Shown: positions 1 through 10,414, counted from the stretch's first letter. The stretch is 64,000 nt of DNA from Biscogniauxia marginata (GCA_022695795.1 MU404089.1:62001-126000); one strand, 5' to 3'. Numbers and translations: made by a program. Notes: generated from the letters alone by a model not told the origin.

Positions 1-813
1 AATATATCCAGGCAAGATACTAAGCCACTACAACCTTCGGGGACGACAGTCCATTCGGCCACCGAGCACTCAAGATCATCGACCCCCGTCATCCAAACAA
101 GGCGACTCGAGACAATCTCAAGGCCCGCGACCCCTTTCCTACCTTCTTTCCTACCATATCTGATCCCGCTGCCCGGCAAAATCCCCTCCCCTCCGCTAGG
201 ATACCCAAGACACACGACGCCACCAACACCCGCAACAGCGACCTATGTTTTCCCCGTGAACCACCGTCTCGAGTACTACGGCCGAGAAAAGAGCGACTTC
301 CACATCAACTTCGAAGTTCAGCAAAAGCTGCTCGAGCCACTCCAGGCCGCCGAACGCCGCGTCGGCTCCCTCTACGCGTTTCACCTGCCGAGCTCGCACC
401 TCGTCAACGGCGGCAGCAGCAGGGGGTACGTCAAGATCGGGCGCTCGGACAAGCCCAGCCGGCGCATCGAGACCATCGGCCGGGAGTGCAAGTACACGCC
501 GCAGCTCGTGACGGTGAGCGAGATGCCGAACTACCCCCGCTTCGAGCGGGTCGTGCATCTGCTGCTGGCCAACGTCCGGATGTACGAGTCCGGCGGCTGT
601 CCGGGCTGCGCGACGCATTCCCGTCATCGGGAGTGGTTCGATATCGAGGCTCGCGATGCCGAGGCCCTGATTAAGGCGTGGCAGCGGTGGGCCATGCTCA
701 GGCCGTACGATCGGGATGGGCATCTGCTGCCCGGGTGGCGGCATCGGGTAGAGAAGCTGGACTTGACGGAGCCGCGGTGTTGGGACATGTTTTTGAATGG
801 ATTGCTACTCTAA
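1..813 (+). CDS. GIY-YIG (T5orf172) domain protein, mug113-like, 5'-partial
   Basis: The frame ending at the TAA at 811-813 is open back to base 1 without a stop, so the gene begins outside the window and 270 residues are visible. The first ~85 are Pro/Ser/Thr-rich linker. The domain follows: a GIY-like strand (SLYAF, about 367-381), a YIG-like strand (GYVKIGRS, about 424-447), then a basic helix and a Cys-containing segment (ESGGCPGC) before EWFDIE. This is the pattern of the T5orf172/DUF1766 branch of the GIY-YIG nuclease superfamily, to which fission yeast mug113 belongs; fungal members are uncharacterised. No in-frame ATG occurs in the visible part; the GTG at 256 is an internal valine codon. 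The ATG at 245 is in another frame. Family call is good, biological role unknown. Confidence 0.85.
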   Translation, partial: NISRQDTKPLQPSGTTVHSATEHSRSSTPVIQTRRLETISRPATPFLPSFLPYLIPLPGKIPSPPLGYPRHTTPPTPATATYVFPVNHRLEYYGREKSDFHINFEVQQKLLEPLQAAERRVGSLYAFHLPSSHLVNGGSSRGYVKIGRSDKPSRRIETIGRECKYTPQLVTVSEMPNYPRFERVVHLLLANVRMYESGGCPGCATHSRHREWFDIEARDAEALIKAWQRWAMLRPYDRDGHLLPGWRHRVEKLDLTEPRCWDMFLNGLLL

Positions 814-1452
814 AGCTAATATGGTGGGTAAATAGGTACAGTGGGTGGTGTAGTTGTGGTTACACGATATCATGGGGCATTGGTCTAACTTGTTTAATCA
901 CTGATGAGCTGGGTCAGTAGCTCAATAATTTCCCTTTGTGTATGTAGATTGCGTGTCAGCAGATGTTTGCCGCGAGTGGAATTCCTTATGTTTACATTCA
1001 TTTCATCTCCGCGTAGAGGTGCTTGCTCGTTCAAGATACAAATGTACTTGCAGTGTTGGTATGTTGGTATGTTGGCAATGGCGCCAACGCCAACACAGCG
1101 AACTACTAACAAAAAGATTGCTGTTTTAGGCAATGTGAGGGCTGTAGCGTAATTTTAGTGTCGTTCGGCTACCGGGGAGACAGGCTTGGGCCACGTGAAA
1201 TTATGGGGGCTCGGTTGGGCGAGGCCCGTGCTTTGCCGCGTTGCTACATCAACATGGAAACGCAGGGATCAGCGAATCGACTTTTAGGGAAATTGTTTTG
1301 TTCTTTTCCCCTGGGACCCTCACCGCGCATCCTCATTCGAGACAACTCACACGATCCGCGACATAAAGATGTGTTCCTTCTATCGAATTTGACTCGACAC
1401 ACCTCTCGAGCAATTCGACACCACCTTCACACCTACAAAGCTCTGACCAATA
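814..1452. other. intergenic, leader of the TACC-like gene
   Basis: There is no coding signal. It holds the 3' flank of the mug113-like gene and the promoter/leader of the next gene. An E-box CACGTG lies at 1192-1197, about 255 bases before the ATG. The last ~130 bases are C/T-A rich, as in fungal 5' leaders, and contain a 7-codon upstream ORF at 1369-1392. Confidence 0.6.
1369..1392 (+). promoter_or_regulatory. short upstream ORF in the TACC-like gene leader
   Basis: ATG at 1369 opens a 7-codon ORF ending in TGA at 1390-1392, 60 bases before the main ATG at 1453. If the transcript starts upstream of it, it could lower or condition translation of the main frame. The transcription start is not known, so this is conditional. 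Confidence 0.4.
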
Positions 1453-3768
1453 ATGGCTTCACCGCTCTCTCCATTAAAAGACGCAATGCTGAACATCTCG
1501 ACACCGCCAACAGCCCGACGGGCCGGCGCCGAGGCCTACGAGGTCACCACCTCCACTGAAGACAACCACAGTCACGAGCACGTAGAGAACGATGCCACCC
1601 CGAGCGCCTCTAGCTCTCCCTTGATAGCCCAGCCCGCCGAGGAGACGGACAACACCACCCACAACCAAGAGAATGTTTCACCGCCTTCGCCCTCGAAGCA
1701 ACGCCACTCAAGGATATTGTCTGGCACCGAACTGACGCCGCTGAAGATATTGAGCGCGAGGGGCGAAGAGCCTGGGACTGGTTCTGGTTCGGACACCATA
1801 TCACCTGAAAAACCAAACTTGACACCAAAGAGTCCCAGAAAGGTCCCTCCCGTGAGGCGATTCCCCGTTAAGATCAGCAATGGCCCCTCGCCGGAGAAAC
1901 CGGTATCGCAGCCGCCACCGCAGCCGCAGCCGCAGCCGCAGCCGCAACCACAATCGGAACCTGAGCAGCAGCAGCCAGCGCCCCAGCAGCGCGAGATAAC
2001 CCTCGAGGACGCGTTGCGGCAGAATGAGGGCCTAGCCACCGCGATCAAGATATTCGAGGACGAGGACACATTGATGCAGAATGCCGAAGAGGCGGCCGAA
2101 GCGGATTTTGAAGGCGCAGACGAGGAACACTTCGAAGAGGGATATGTTGGTCCGGACGACACCATGATGAGTACGCTGAGCAGTTTCTCCGCAGTACCCA
2201 ACATGACCATGTTCGCGCGCCTTGGACAAAGTCCTGCCAAGTTCAGCAGCATGGACATGACGCCTACCGCTGCTCGGGGTAGACCAGATCCGTCCCCCTT
2301 GCGAACCGGGAGACCCGCCACAATCCATGAAACTGGCAACACCTCCAACCTCCTGATGGACTTCACCGAGCAAATATCCAGTTTCTCTTCCAGATACTCA
2401 CAGCAATCACCAAATCGAAAAGGAGGACGCTCTTCTATGAACCCTGCTTCCGCTACCCCTCAGCGCCGGCAGTCCAACCTTCTCGATTTCGACATACCGC
2501 CTCTCCCCACTCCCCGCAGCATCCCCACCGTGACGCCCCGCGAGCTCGAGTCCCTCAAGTCCGCTTTTCTATCCGAGATCAGCAGTCTCAAGGCCTCGCT
2601 AAGCGGCAAGGAGGCGGAGGTCTCGTCGCTCAAGACAGCGGTGGGTGACGCCGAGAAGCGTGTAGGTGAGACCATGGAACAGCTACGCGAGGCTCAGTGC
2701 CTCAAGGACGCCTTTGCTGAGGAGAAGGACAACTGGGAACGGCGTGGTAGGGAGATGGAGAGTGTGCTACGCAAGGTCAAAGAGGAGATTATGCTGAGCC
2801 AGCGTGAGCGCGAGGAGCTCGAGTCAAAGTTCGAGGAGAGCGAGAAGCGTCGCGAGGCTGCTGAGATGATGGCGCAGGAGGCCGAGAGCAAGATGGCGGG
2901 CATGCGGGCTGGTAAGACCGTCGCAGCCGACGACCACAGGACTCCGGACAAAGTGAAGAGCCCCGGGGCTGTCGGGTCTCGCGAGGTCGAGATCGCAGTC
3001 GAGCGTGTGGCCCGTGAGCTGCACGCTTTATACAAGAGTAAACACGAGACTAAGGTGGCGGCACTAAAGAAGAGCTACGAGAACCGATGGGAGAAGAAGG
3101 TGCGAGAACTCGAGTCACGTATCGAGGGACTTGCGGAAGAGAACGATCGCCTGCGCGCTGGCCGCGATGCCACGCTAACCCGTATCGACCCGAACCAGTC
3201 GGTCCTTGTGATCGACGAGGAGCGCAAGGCCCAGGCGGTCAAGGACTCAGCACAGATCAAAGAGCTCAACGCCGAGATCGTGCGCCTCGAGGCCGTAGTC
3301 GGCAGCGTGAAGGCCGACAACGGCGAGCTGCGCCGCCTACTCGAGCGCGAGCGCATCGAGAAGGGTGAGCTCGTCCAGCTTGCCGAGGAGATGATGTCGA
3401 TGCAGCAGAGCTTCGTCGCCCAGGCGGAAGAGAAGGCAGCGATGCCGCGGCCAGCATCAACAACGACCACGCCCGTGCGGCCCAAATCCATGGCCCCGCC
3501 CTCAACCAAGGTGCAACCCTCCCCAGTACGGGAGAGCTTGAGCTTCCGGAGTAGCATGAACCGGGCCTCTGGCCTACGAGCACCCAACTCGGTGAAGAAG
3601 CCAGCCGAGAGCAGGATCGGCGGCACCGCGGCGGCCGCGCACAACCGAGGCAGGAGCGCCGGCGGTGCTCAGGGTGGCCTCCCGCGCCCCGGTAGTGGCC
3701 TGGGCTCGCGGAGTGGCATCTTGAGCTCGATCGAGAAGATGGGTAGCTATCGCGGACGCGGAGAGTAA
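1453..3768 (+). CDS. fungal TACC / Slk19-like coiled-coil protein
   Basis: Single exon, 771 residues. Residues 1-345 are low complexity, rich in Ser/Pro and acidic residues, with SP/TP sites typical of CDK substrates (SPLK, TPLK, SPEK, SPRK) and a Pro-Gln tract near 155-180 encoded by a CCGCAG repeat. From about residue 357 to 665 the sequence is almost continuous coiled coil. The segment from about 511 (VERVARELHALYKSKHETK and following) resembles the fungal TACC/kinetochore Slk19 Pfam family. The C-terminus is basic and Ser/Arg rich. Known members (fission yeast Alp7, budding yeast Slk19) act at microtubule ends, spindle pole bodies and kinetochores; a spindle role here is inferred from the family. 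The ATG at 1453 is the first in frame. Other coiled-coil families remain possible. Confidence 0.78.
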   Translation: MASPLSPLKDAMLNISTPPTARRAGAEAYEVTTSTEDNHSHEHVENDATPSASSSPLIAQPAEETDNTTHNQENVSPPSPSKQRHSRILSGTELTPLKILSARGEEPGTGSGSDTISPEKPNLTPKSPRKVPPVRRFPVKISNGPSPEKPVSQPPPQPQPQPQPQPQSEPEQQQPAPQQREITLEDALRQNEGLATAIKIFEDEDTLMQNAEEAAEADFEGADEEHFEEGYVGPDDTMMSTLSSFSAVPNMTMFARLGQSPAKFSSMDMTPTAARGRPDPSPLRTGRPATIHETGNTSNLLMDFTEQISSFSSRYSQQSPNRKGGRSSMNPASATPQRRQSNLLDFDIPPLPTPRSIPTVTPRELESLKSAFLSEISSLKASLSGKEAEVSSLKTAVGDAEKRVGETMEQLREAQCLKDAFAEEKDNWERRGREMESVLRKVKEEIMLSQREREELESKFEESEKRREAAEMMAQEAESKMAGMRAGKTVAADDHRTPDKVKSPGAVGSREVEIAVERVARELHALYKSKHETKVAALKKSYENRWEKKVRELESRIEGLAEENDRLRAGRDATLTRIDPNQSVLVIDEERKAQAVKDSAQIKELNAEIVRLEAVVGSVKADNGELRRLLERERIEKGELVQLAEEMMSMQQSFVAQAEEKAAMPRPASTTTTPVRPKSMAPPSTKVQPSPVRESLSFRSSMNRASGLRAPNSVKKPAESRIGGTAAAAHNRGRSAGGAQGGLPRPGSGLGSRSGILSSIEKMGSYRGRGE
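1912..1950 (+). repeat. coding hexanucleotide repeat (CCGCAG)n
   Basis: Imperfect tandem CCGCAG/CCGCAA units inside the TACC-like gene encode alternating Pro-Gln. The unit length keeps the frame, so length variation would change only the linker. Confidence 0.85.
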
Positions 3769-5624
3769 AGAGAAGGGCAGACAGGGAACAGTAGTAGTAG
3801 TAGTAGGGTGTTGGTTATTGGTTGTTGAATGTTTCTTCGTTTCGGTAGCGTAGCGCCCTTTTTTTGGGAGGGGGTGCTTGGTTCTTCTGGCTGTGCATAT
3901 GTTGTTGTACTCACGTACGCACGCACGCATACATGCTTTGCTAGCTAGCTTGCTTGCTTTTTGGGAGTAAAAACAGGTGGGCGCTCGTTGGTATGAAAGG
4001 AGGAATACAAGGTGACGACCAATAAATACGGTGACGAGATGATGACGAAGGGTTTTTTCTTACTTATTTTATGACTCTGCCGGCTGTCGCTTTTGTTTTG
4101 TTTTGTTTAGTCTCTATTCTTTCTTTTCCCTGGTGCAGGGCAATTGGCGTCTGTCTGTCTGTCTGTCTTGCATGGCGAGGCTTGTTTTGTACATACCTAA
4201 TATGTTGCTTGTTCTTCATATACTCCATGTTCTTATTACTATTCTACTTGACTACCTCCCTGCCTACCTAAACCTCTTCGTCTTCTTTTTTCTTCATCTT
4301 TTTCTTGCATCTTGGAGGTCCTAGATCTGAATCGGGGGAGTTTGACCTGTCCTAGGTGCTATAAATTTCGACGAATTTTCCGGGTTGATATACCATCGTA
4401 TACATATCTGGTTGTTGTTGGTAGTTTGCATCTTGTTTCGACTATGATTTGTTGTTGTGGGCTATCGAGATAAAGGAGGGCTTCGCGAGAAAGAAGAGGA
4501 GAGGGTATATTGCCGTACAACCCCATGTTTAGTTTGTTTGCGTCGTTGGACTTGGATCGTATACTAGGAGGCGGTGATGCAGTCAAGTTTACCTATGCGG
4601 ATGGGGAGATGTATAGGAGAGATGAAAGATTGAGCTAGCCGGGGCTAGGAATAGAGGTTTGAAGGAGAGGTCTACGCCTGCCTAATCTGTATTTTCTAGG
4701 ACAACTCCTCTACGTTCCGTGTCATGGTATATTTCCCTCCTTGTAGTATAACTGTTGTAATAACAGCTCGCTTAGGAAAACTCGTTGTAAGATTCAGTGG
4801 TCTGGTCCAACCTCTGTTTAGAACTATTTCCATTAGCCAAACATATCCCTGCTCTAGTCTCTAACCTGGCAAGGTGTGAAACACGACCGCTTGACTACAC
4901 AACTACCAATATGCCTCTTGTGTCTGCTGTCAACGGCACATATGGCTTGCCCAGAGGAAATCGGATGGCTGCCACATCTTTCTTCACATAATATACAAGT
5001 GAGCGTATCTACGACTTGGCTTAGACAGCTACCCAGCACAGGGATTACTAGATTACCTTGTAATATAGGGGAGATTCACCGTTTGACTAGGTGACAAAAT
5101 AATTTATCTTGACACCTTCGTGAATTTCTCTACCTTCTCAGGGGCATTTGGAGGCTCGTAGATACTGACCCAGCCCTTTCATCCCACTGCGGTATCCAAG
5201 ATATTACCTAACCCCAAGCAAAATATCAAAATATTCCATCTAAACTCAATGATTACCCTAAAGTACCGCTACTGCGGATAGGGGGCTTGATTATCAGATT
5301 CAGGAGATACTGGGAAAAGTTTAAATATAGGTGTTCATAACTTATACCATGTCACATTGAGCGTTGATGCGAGAAATACGTTTCTGCTGAGACCATATTA
5401 CCTTCTTTCTCACTCGGGGATAGAACGCGTATCGGACACCCACGCAAAGAATAAGGATACTTCGGGGAGGGGTAGTGAAGTGATCTCTGTTGGGTATCAG
5501 TCATTCTCTCTTGAGCTAGCTATCCGCCATATCACATCGCCCATCGTCCAACTCAACTTCATCGCAAATACACTAAAAAAGACGCCATGTTTCCCCCAAA
5601 ATACCCAATAACCGTCCGATCTAA
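3769..5624. other. convergent intergenic region
   Basis: This 1.86-kb stretch lies between the 3' ends of two converging genes. No coding frame has support. It contains (CTGT)n at about 4151-4168, T-rich tracts to about 4320 and AT-rich unstructured sequence after that. A poly(A) signal candidate for the upstream gene is listed separately. Confidence 0.6.
4021..4026 (+). terminator. candidate poly(A) signal AATAAA of the TACC-like gene
   Basis: A canonical hexamer 253 bases past the stop codon, followed by T-rich sequence. Fungal poly(A) signals are degenerate, so position is only suggestive. Confidence 0.35.
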
Positions 5625-6368
5625 TCAGAGCTCCTTCCCGATGACCACATACTGCTTCTCCTCTTCTCTATGTTCTCTGTGCGCAGCCGCCGCCTTTCCC
5701 GCCTTCCTCTTCCTCTGCCGCTCCCTCTTCTTCTCCTCCGCCTCCAGCTCCGCCGCGGCCCGTCTCTCGTCCTCCCGCAGCTCCCGCCCCCTCGCCAGGG
5801 CCTTCTCCATCCGCTCGCGGAAGCCCTTAGCCCCCCTCTTCTTCGCCGCGATGGTCACGAAGTCCCGCTCCACCGCATCGCTGTACCAGCCGCCCGCGCC
5901 CTCGCCGAAGATGTCGATGAGCGGGCCCTTGGACACGACGCCCGGCTGCTGCAGCACGAAGTGCTCGAGCGACTTGCACTGCCCCGCGCTGAGGTCCTCG
6001 GTGAGGTAGGCGCGGAGCCGCTCCTGCGCGACGTTGTTCAGGAGCGCCCTCGTGGTGGCTGGGAGGCGCTCGTGGGCGGGTTTCCTGCTGCTGGCGTTGT
6101 CGGTGTTGGTGTTGAAATTGGTGTTGTTGCCTGCGTGCGGCGCCTTGCCGAGGTTCAGGGTGAACCCGCCCTCGGTCATGTCTTGGATATGCGCCTCGTG
6201 GACCTTGCAGTCCGGACAGAGCTCCTTGTCGCGTCGCTGGAAGACGCGGTACGTGTGGTTGACGATCCCGCAGTGCTCGCCGAAGAGGCATAGTTGCTCA
6301 CGCTGGTCGGGAATCTCGACCGTGTGGTTGCAAGCCCCGAACTTTCTGATAGTGATCTTCTGGCACAT
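5625..6368 (-). CDS. hypothetical protein, Cys/His-rich N-terminus and basic C-terminal helix
   Basis: Single exon, 247 residues, not recognised as a named family. Residues 2-54 carry a ladder of possible zinc ligands (C13, H15, C27, H32, C33, H38, and a C51-P-D-C54 knuckle), a layout seen in many small fungal hypothetical proteins and suggestive of one or two zinc sites. Residues 55-100 are Asn/Thr-rich linker. Residues 175-235 are a long Glu/Arg/Lys/Ala-rich, probably helical segment with a nuclear-localisation-like KRERQRKRK stretch. The start ATG follows an A-rich leader (an oligo-T run on the + strand) and is the first in frame. It converges with the TACC-like gene. Nuclear location is inferred from the basic patch only. 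Confidence 0.7.
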   Translation of the reverse strand: MCQKITIRKFGACNHTVEIPDQREQLCLFGEHCGIVNHTYRVFQRRDKELCPDCKVHEAHIQDMTEGGFTLNLGKAPHAGNNTNFNTNTDNASSRKPAHERLPATTRALLNNVAQERLRAYLTEDLSAGQCKSLEHFVLQQPGVVSKGPLIDIFGEGAGGWYSDAVERDFVTIAAKKRGAKGFRERMEKALARGRELREDERRAAAELEAEEKKRERQRKRKAGKAAAAHREHREEEKQYVVIGKEL

Positions 6369-8148
6369 TTTTGTTTTTGTTTTTTTTTTCAGGGTTTATG
6401 ATGAGGTGCGCTGTGTAGTGACTTGTGTAAAAGGGTGTTGAGGTCGTCTGGGGCCGATATTGCCAGTGAAGGGATTCTCAATTTAAGGGTCGTGCGATTG
6501 GTGCTGGAGAGAAAACTAGACCTCATTCTAGAGACAGGTTTAAGATATATACATATTTGCAACTCATAGTGAAGGGCCCTTTCCAAAGGCAGAAACATTG
6601 TGCTAGGCATCTGTCGACAGTAGAGAAACACCTCGTAGGCAGTGGAAGGCTCTTGTTGATAATAGGAATACGAACAAAGGGGCACGGAAAACTACAATGC
6701 TATCATCAGTTGGATATTTTGGTGCATTTAACCTCAGTGTCACACTTCTAGACCGAGCCTTTTTCACAAAAGCATAGTCTGGTTTGCTGAGAAGCAGTCA
6801 TCGCACCTCAGGCTTTAGGACTATTAGAAACAATATTTCCTACCTGAATATTATAACGCTTGAAACTTATTTCGTCAGCATAAGTAACTTAGCCAAATAT
6901 ACTTGACAGGTATTTAATCAATATATGTGTTATGCACCAGGTTAGTTTGATGTCTATCATAGGCTATGTTAAGTTTTTATATGTTACAAGGGTTGCAGGT
7001 TGTTACTCGGTTCCCGTCCGATGATCTACAGACGATTTAGTTTACAATAATCCTGGAATAGGTGTACATTTCCTGCTTATTTATTCTCTAGGTAGTCTGT
7101 GTGCCGGTACCAGGCAATAAAAAATCATTCTACGAATATCAGGACTCTTACAACCGATTTGGCAAGGTCCATTTTGGAAGCAACGATCGGTTGTGGATAT
7201 GTTGTCAGACCATTAGACGGATTAGACGGGCTGAAGGAGCAAAATCTAGCCCGCTGAGGCTGTCAGCATGAGGAAATATTACTTGGATCGGTCCACCATA
7301 TTATGGAACCAATGACATAAATATCCAGATCAACAGGAGCATATCATCATTTTATTGGCTAATAGCTCAATATCCACTTAAGCATAAGGAGAACTAATCT
7401 AACAGCTATATTTTCCTGAGTTTTATACAGATCGTGAGAATAAAAACTGTCTCTGCAGGTCTCTCTGTAAGTTGGATCTTCGCGTTTAGCTTCCGATCCG
7501 AGTGCTAAACATAAGCCTGCTTGCGTCACGCATCGTACTAGCAATGGTCGTCCATAGTTTCTACACTACTACTAAGCGCTGTGTTGTCGTTCTAAAACAT
7601 GTTCCTACATTTGCATGCAGATTGTTGATCAACCTAACTGCTTATTCGGGTACCTAACCTGGCCAATCTGACGGTTGGGTCCCTGAAAATCCCATTCTTT
7701 CGTTGCTAGTCAATGACGATGTCCGCTCCACGACACGGTATCTCATAATGATGATTGCTGAGCTCGGCTGCTCTATAAGGTAACGGTGGGAATCGGGCGT
7801 GCCGCCCGGTGGACAGGGTGCTTGTAACTCTTTGGTTCTGAGTCCACTACCTTTGAGCTAGGCTACTCCTAGCTGAGCCTTCCAACGTTCATGTCTGGTG
7901 TAGAGTGGGTGCTAGTGTAGTATAATCGTACAACAGCAGCCAGAATATTTAGCCAAAAGGAATGAATAGTATACTGTTTATTTGTTTTCTTCCCTCTTAC
8001 ACACCTTCCTCTCTCCCCATCTTTCTCTTTTCCCCCTATTCAACAGATCTTAAATCTTCACCTCTTCGGTCTCACAGGCACCAAGATAACCACGCTTGCC
8101 AAGAGATACAACTTCGATCTCTATAATTCCCCCTCTCTACCGCCTAGC
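6369..8148. other. AT-rich intergenic region, left edge of accessory block
   Basis: No coding frame has support. Base composition drops clearly towards AT from about 6750, in contrast to the GC-rich genes on the left. No terminal inverted repeats or transposase fragments were seen. The last ~230 bases look like a promoter and leader for the small secreted peptide. Confidence 0.6.
7918..8148 (+). promoter_or_regulatory. promoter and pyrimidine-rich leader of the secreted peptide gene
   Basis: A TATAAT-like element at about 7920-7925 is followed at 7986-8040 by a long C/T tract and then a C/A/T-rich stretch up to the ATG at 8149. This is the usual form of a filamentous-fungus core promoter and is part of the reason for believing the short ORF behind it. 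An AG at 8046-8047 could be the acceptor of a leader intron, but no donor is certain. Confidence 0.45.
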
Positions 8149-8328
8149 ATGCGTTTCCTCGCCGTAATTATCTCACTCGCTTCGTTCACCGCCGTAGTGA
8201 ACGCTTTCCCTGGTTACGTCATAGCCGACTGCTACCGGCGCGGTATGAAAGTCAAGGACCTAACGCACGGGGGTAGTGCTCAACGAGACGACCACGTTGA
8301 CTATTTTCTCAAAAGGGGTCTCTGCTGA
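8149..8328 (+). CDS. small secreted peptide, 59 residues, with terminal Lys-Arg site
   Basis: ATG at 8149 to TGA at 8326-8328. The protein begins MRFLAVIISLASFTAVVNA, a textbook signal peptide (one Arg, hydrophobic core, V-N-A cleavage motif), leaving a mature chain of about 40 residues that starts FPGYV. The mature part has only two cysteines: one near its start (ADCYRR) and one as the very last residue. A dibasic KR site sits three residues from the end (FLKR then GLC), so a Kex2-type cut would release or trim the C-terminus. No homologue is recognised. It could be an effector-like or signalling peptide. It is not an a-factor pheromone, since there is no CaaX end. Supported by the pyrimidine leader upstream and an AATAAA downstream; transcription is unproven. 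Confidence 0.6.
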   Translation: MRFLAVIISLASFTAVVNAFPGYVIADCYRRGMKVKDLTHGGSAQRDDHVDYFLKRGLC

Positions 8329-8924
8329 GCTGAAACTCGACAGATTTTGGATAATGACGGCAACGAAGATATGGCACGGAAATCGATTTTCTCTGGCGTG
8401 ATGTTGCGGCACGAGCCGCCAGAATGGTGCCATGAAACTCTCCACGGAACTCTAACACTTTGGAATTATCCGAAGTCCGGTCCTTTAAGATATACCTACG
8501 GAGGGAATGGAAATTAGTCACTCCACTTTTGGGGAGGACGGTCTTGGTAGAGATTATATGTGAGCATGATGATATAAGTCAAGACGGTTAGGAGTGTCTT
8601 GAACATAGAGCCAGGACAGTCCATATTTCGAATAGCAGGTAGCGAGCTGTCAGGAGGCTGCATCTTTTCATGCGGACGAAGGCACAAAACACACGACCAC
8701 GGAGGGTTGGAACTTGGGACTGTTCAACGTTTGTTATATTTAGCTAGTAAAATGAAATAAAATGGGTATCTTCTCGTAACTCCGTACATCAATCCCAGTA
8801 ATTAACCCATGATCTCGTCTTTCACTCCTAAATGAGTGGTTCTGGTATATAAAATGCAATAGGGCGACTTGGATGATCATATCATCATCGCTCACGACTG
8901 CTTATAACATTTTGTAGAAGCCCC
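8329..8924. other. intergenic between secreted peptide and 7TM gene
   Basis: Convergent 3' flanks (peptide on +, 7TM gene on -). AT-rich with no coding frame. An AATAAA on the + strand at 8756-8761 is the only clear signal. Confidence 0.6.
8756..8761 (+). terminator. candidate poly(A) signal of the secreted peptide gene
   Basis: AATAAA 428 bases past the peptide stop codon and 160 bases before the stop of the converging 7TM gene. Distance is long for a 3' UTR, so this is tentative. Confidence 0.3.
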
Positions 8925-10414
8925 TCATAAGAGTCGGCCATCGGTTACCTTAACCGGTGGTATGAACTCGGTATGCGATATCTCGCGAGTCAAATGGACC
9001 CCTGAATCGAACGACTCTTGCCCGGTCCTAACTTCATGTATAGAACCGATACTGACTTCCTCGTCTTCGGAAAAACGAGTGTCGACGAGATATGGGTCCC
9101 GGGGTCTTCGAGGTTCTGAATTGCCCCCTGATCCGCCAATAGTTACTATATGTTCATTTCCTTTTACGTTCTGCAAAGGAGCACTAGGTGTCTCCTCCAT
9201 CTTCTTCCCACGGAGTCCGAAGTATAGGGGTAGTAGCATCGGTAGACTGATCGTCAGCATGGCCAAGTTGGGCTCGGCCAGAGACCAAAAGTAGACACTC
9301 AGACCCGTGTATGTCAGGTCGCCGCTTTCTAGCTGCAACATGTACATGATACGTACAATAGTAGCAGCGAATACACTTTGGTTTATAGTATATAATGTCA
9401 ACTTCTGATTCGATTGGATCTTGGGGATGGCTAACAACACGATGATGGACACTTACAGGCAGGCAAACAAGAAGCTAAGAACAAGATAAACCTTATGGCT
9501 TTTCTTCATTTTCAGGGACCATATCGTGGGGATAGGCAACAGGAAAATTGGAAGATCAGTGACGACGTTGAAGCAGACAATAGCGGTGTATATTGGCTTC
9601 TGGAATCTGCACTCCGGGCCTACATAGGCGACGGGGTCAAAGCGAGACTCGAAGGGTTGACACATCTATTTCATTTAGCTAAAGCCCAACAAAGAAACGT
9701 CACCCACTAAGAAAGACTATCTAATGCAGAGTCTAAAACAGTCAGGATTACTTACAAGGAATACATTGATAAAGTTGACTGTAGACCAAACAGCAACGAC
9801 GCCAATTGCGATTTTCGTTGCCAGTAAGACCCTCTGGTTCACGAAGATCCGTAGGTAGAACAGTAGGACGCTCAACTTCACAGCGCATTGTGTTATCTGA
9901 TACAAGGCATCATATAATAGGAGGAGCTAGATACTCTTTTCGTTAGTCCACGACTCCTACCGATGGGGAAGCCCTTATGAGTGAGTGCGTGCTTACCACT
10001 AGCCCCGTAGGCAGATTTTCCATAACATGAGGATCTGTAACATGATAACCAACACCGTATTGGAAGTCTGTTTTTAATATTGGTCAGCCTTTGCACTTAG
10101 TGTTGTGAGTACTAGGTGGATCATACGTACCGATAGCTAGGAGCGCAAGAAGGGCAAAAACGAGTATCTTTTTTAAATGACACTATTAGACAATACTGCA
10201 AAGCAACCTTAGGTACCATAAATCGGGCAAAACACACCTGCGCGACGACGATGAGGTAATCGTCCCACCATAGCTTGGCGCTGGTTATAGTGACGCGGGA
10301 ATATATCCGCAAGCCAACTACAGTCGTCGACAAGGCGACCAGCACGCAAGCCACAATCAGTAGCGTCGTGGTCTGGTGGGTCATGGGGAGCGGTCCGTAG
10401 GGAGGCGGCACCAT
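8925..10414 (-). CDS. fungal rhodopsin-fold 7TM protein (PTH11/SAT4-like)
   Basis: Six exons by frame-consistent GT-AG joining: 10414-10238, 10167-10131, 10067-9997, 9926-9756, 9665-9457 and 9375-8925 (introns 70, 63, 70, 90 and 81 nt), giving 371 residues. Seven hydrophobic segments are visible. TM1 (about 16-36) ends in RIYSR, followed by the family hallmark WWDDY (49-53) just before TM2; then a loop with YGVGYHV, TM3-TM5, a cysteine pair (MCQPF, PECRF) in the extracellular-side loop, TM6-TM7, and a ~90-residue Ser/Glu-rich cytosolic tail. This is the fungal rhodopsin-domain family that includes PTH11-like receptors and many proteins near metabolite clusters; ligands are mostly unknown. There is no CFEM domain. 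It lies head-to-tail after the regulator gene on the same strand. Confidence 0.87.

Noticed and set aside
1572..2366. 264-codon antisense frame over the TACC-like gene
   Set aside because: Composition (Ser/Gly/Cys runs opposite a Pro-Gln repeat) and no motif; mirror of the real coding strand.
6750..8000. RIP-mutated transposon relic in the AT-rich stretch
   Set aside because: AT-rich, but no repeated copy, terminal repeat or transposase fragment is visible and TA enrichment is modest. A RIP index and a genome-wide repeat search would decide.
8149..8328. Interpretation of the small peptide as an a-factor-type pheromone
   Set aside because: It has a signal peptide and ends in Gly-Leu-Cys, not a CaaX box; alpha-factor precursors have repeated units, which are absent.
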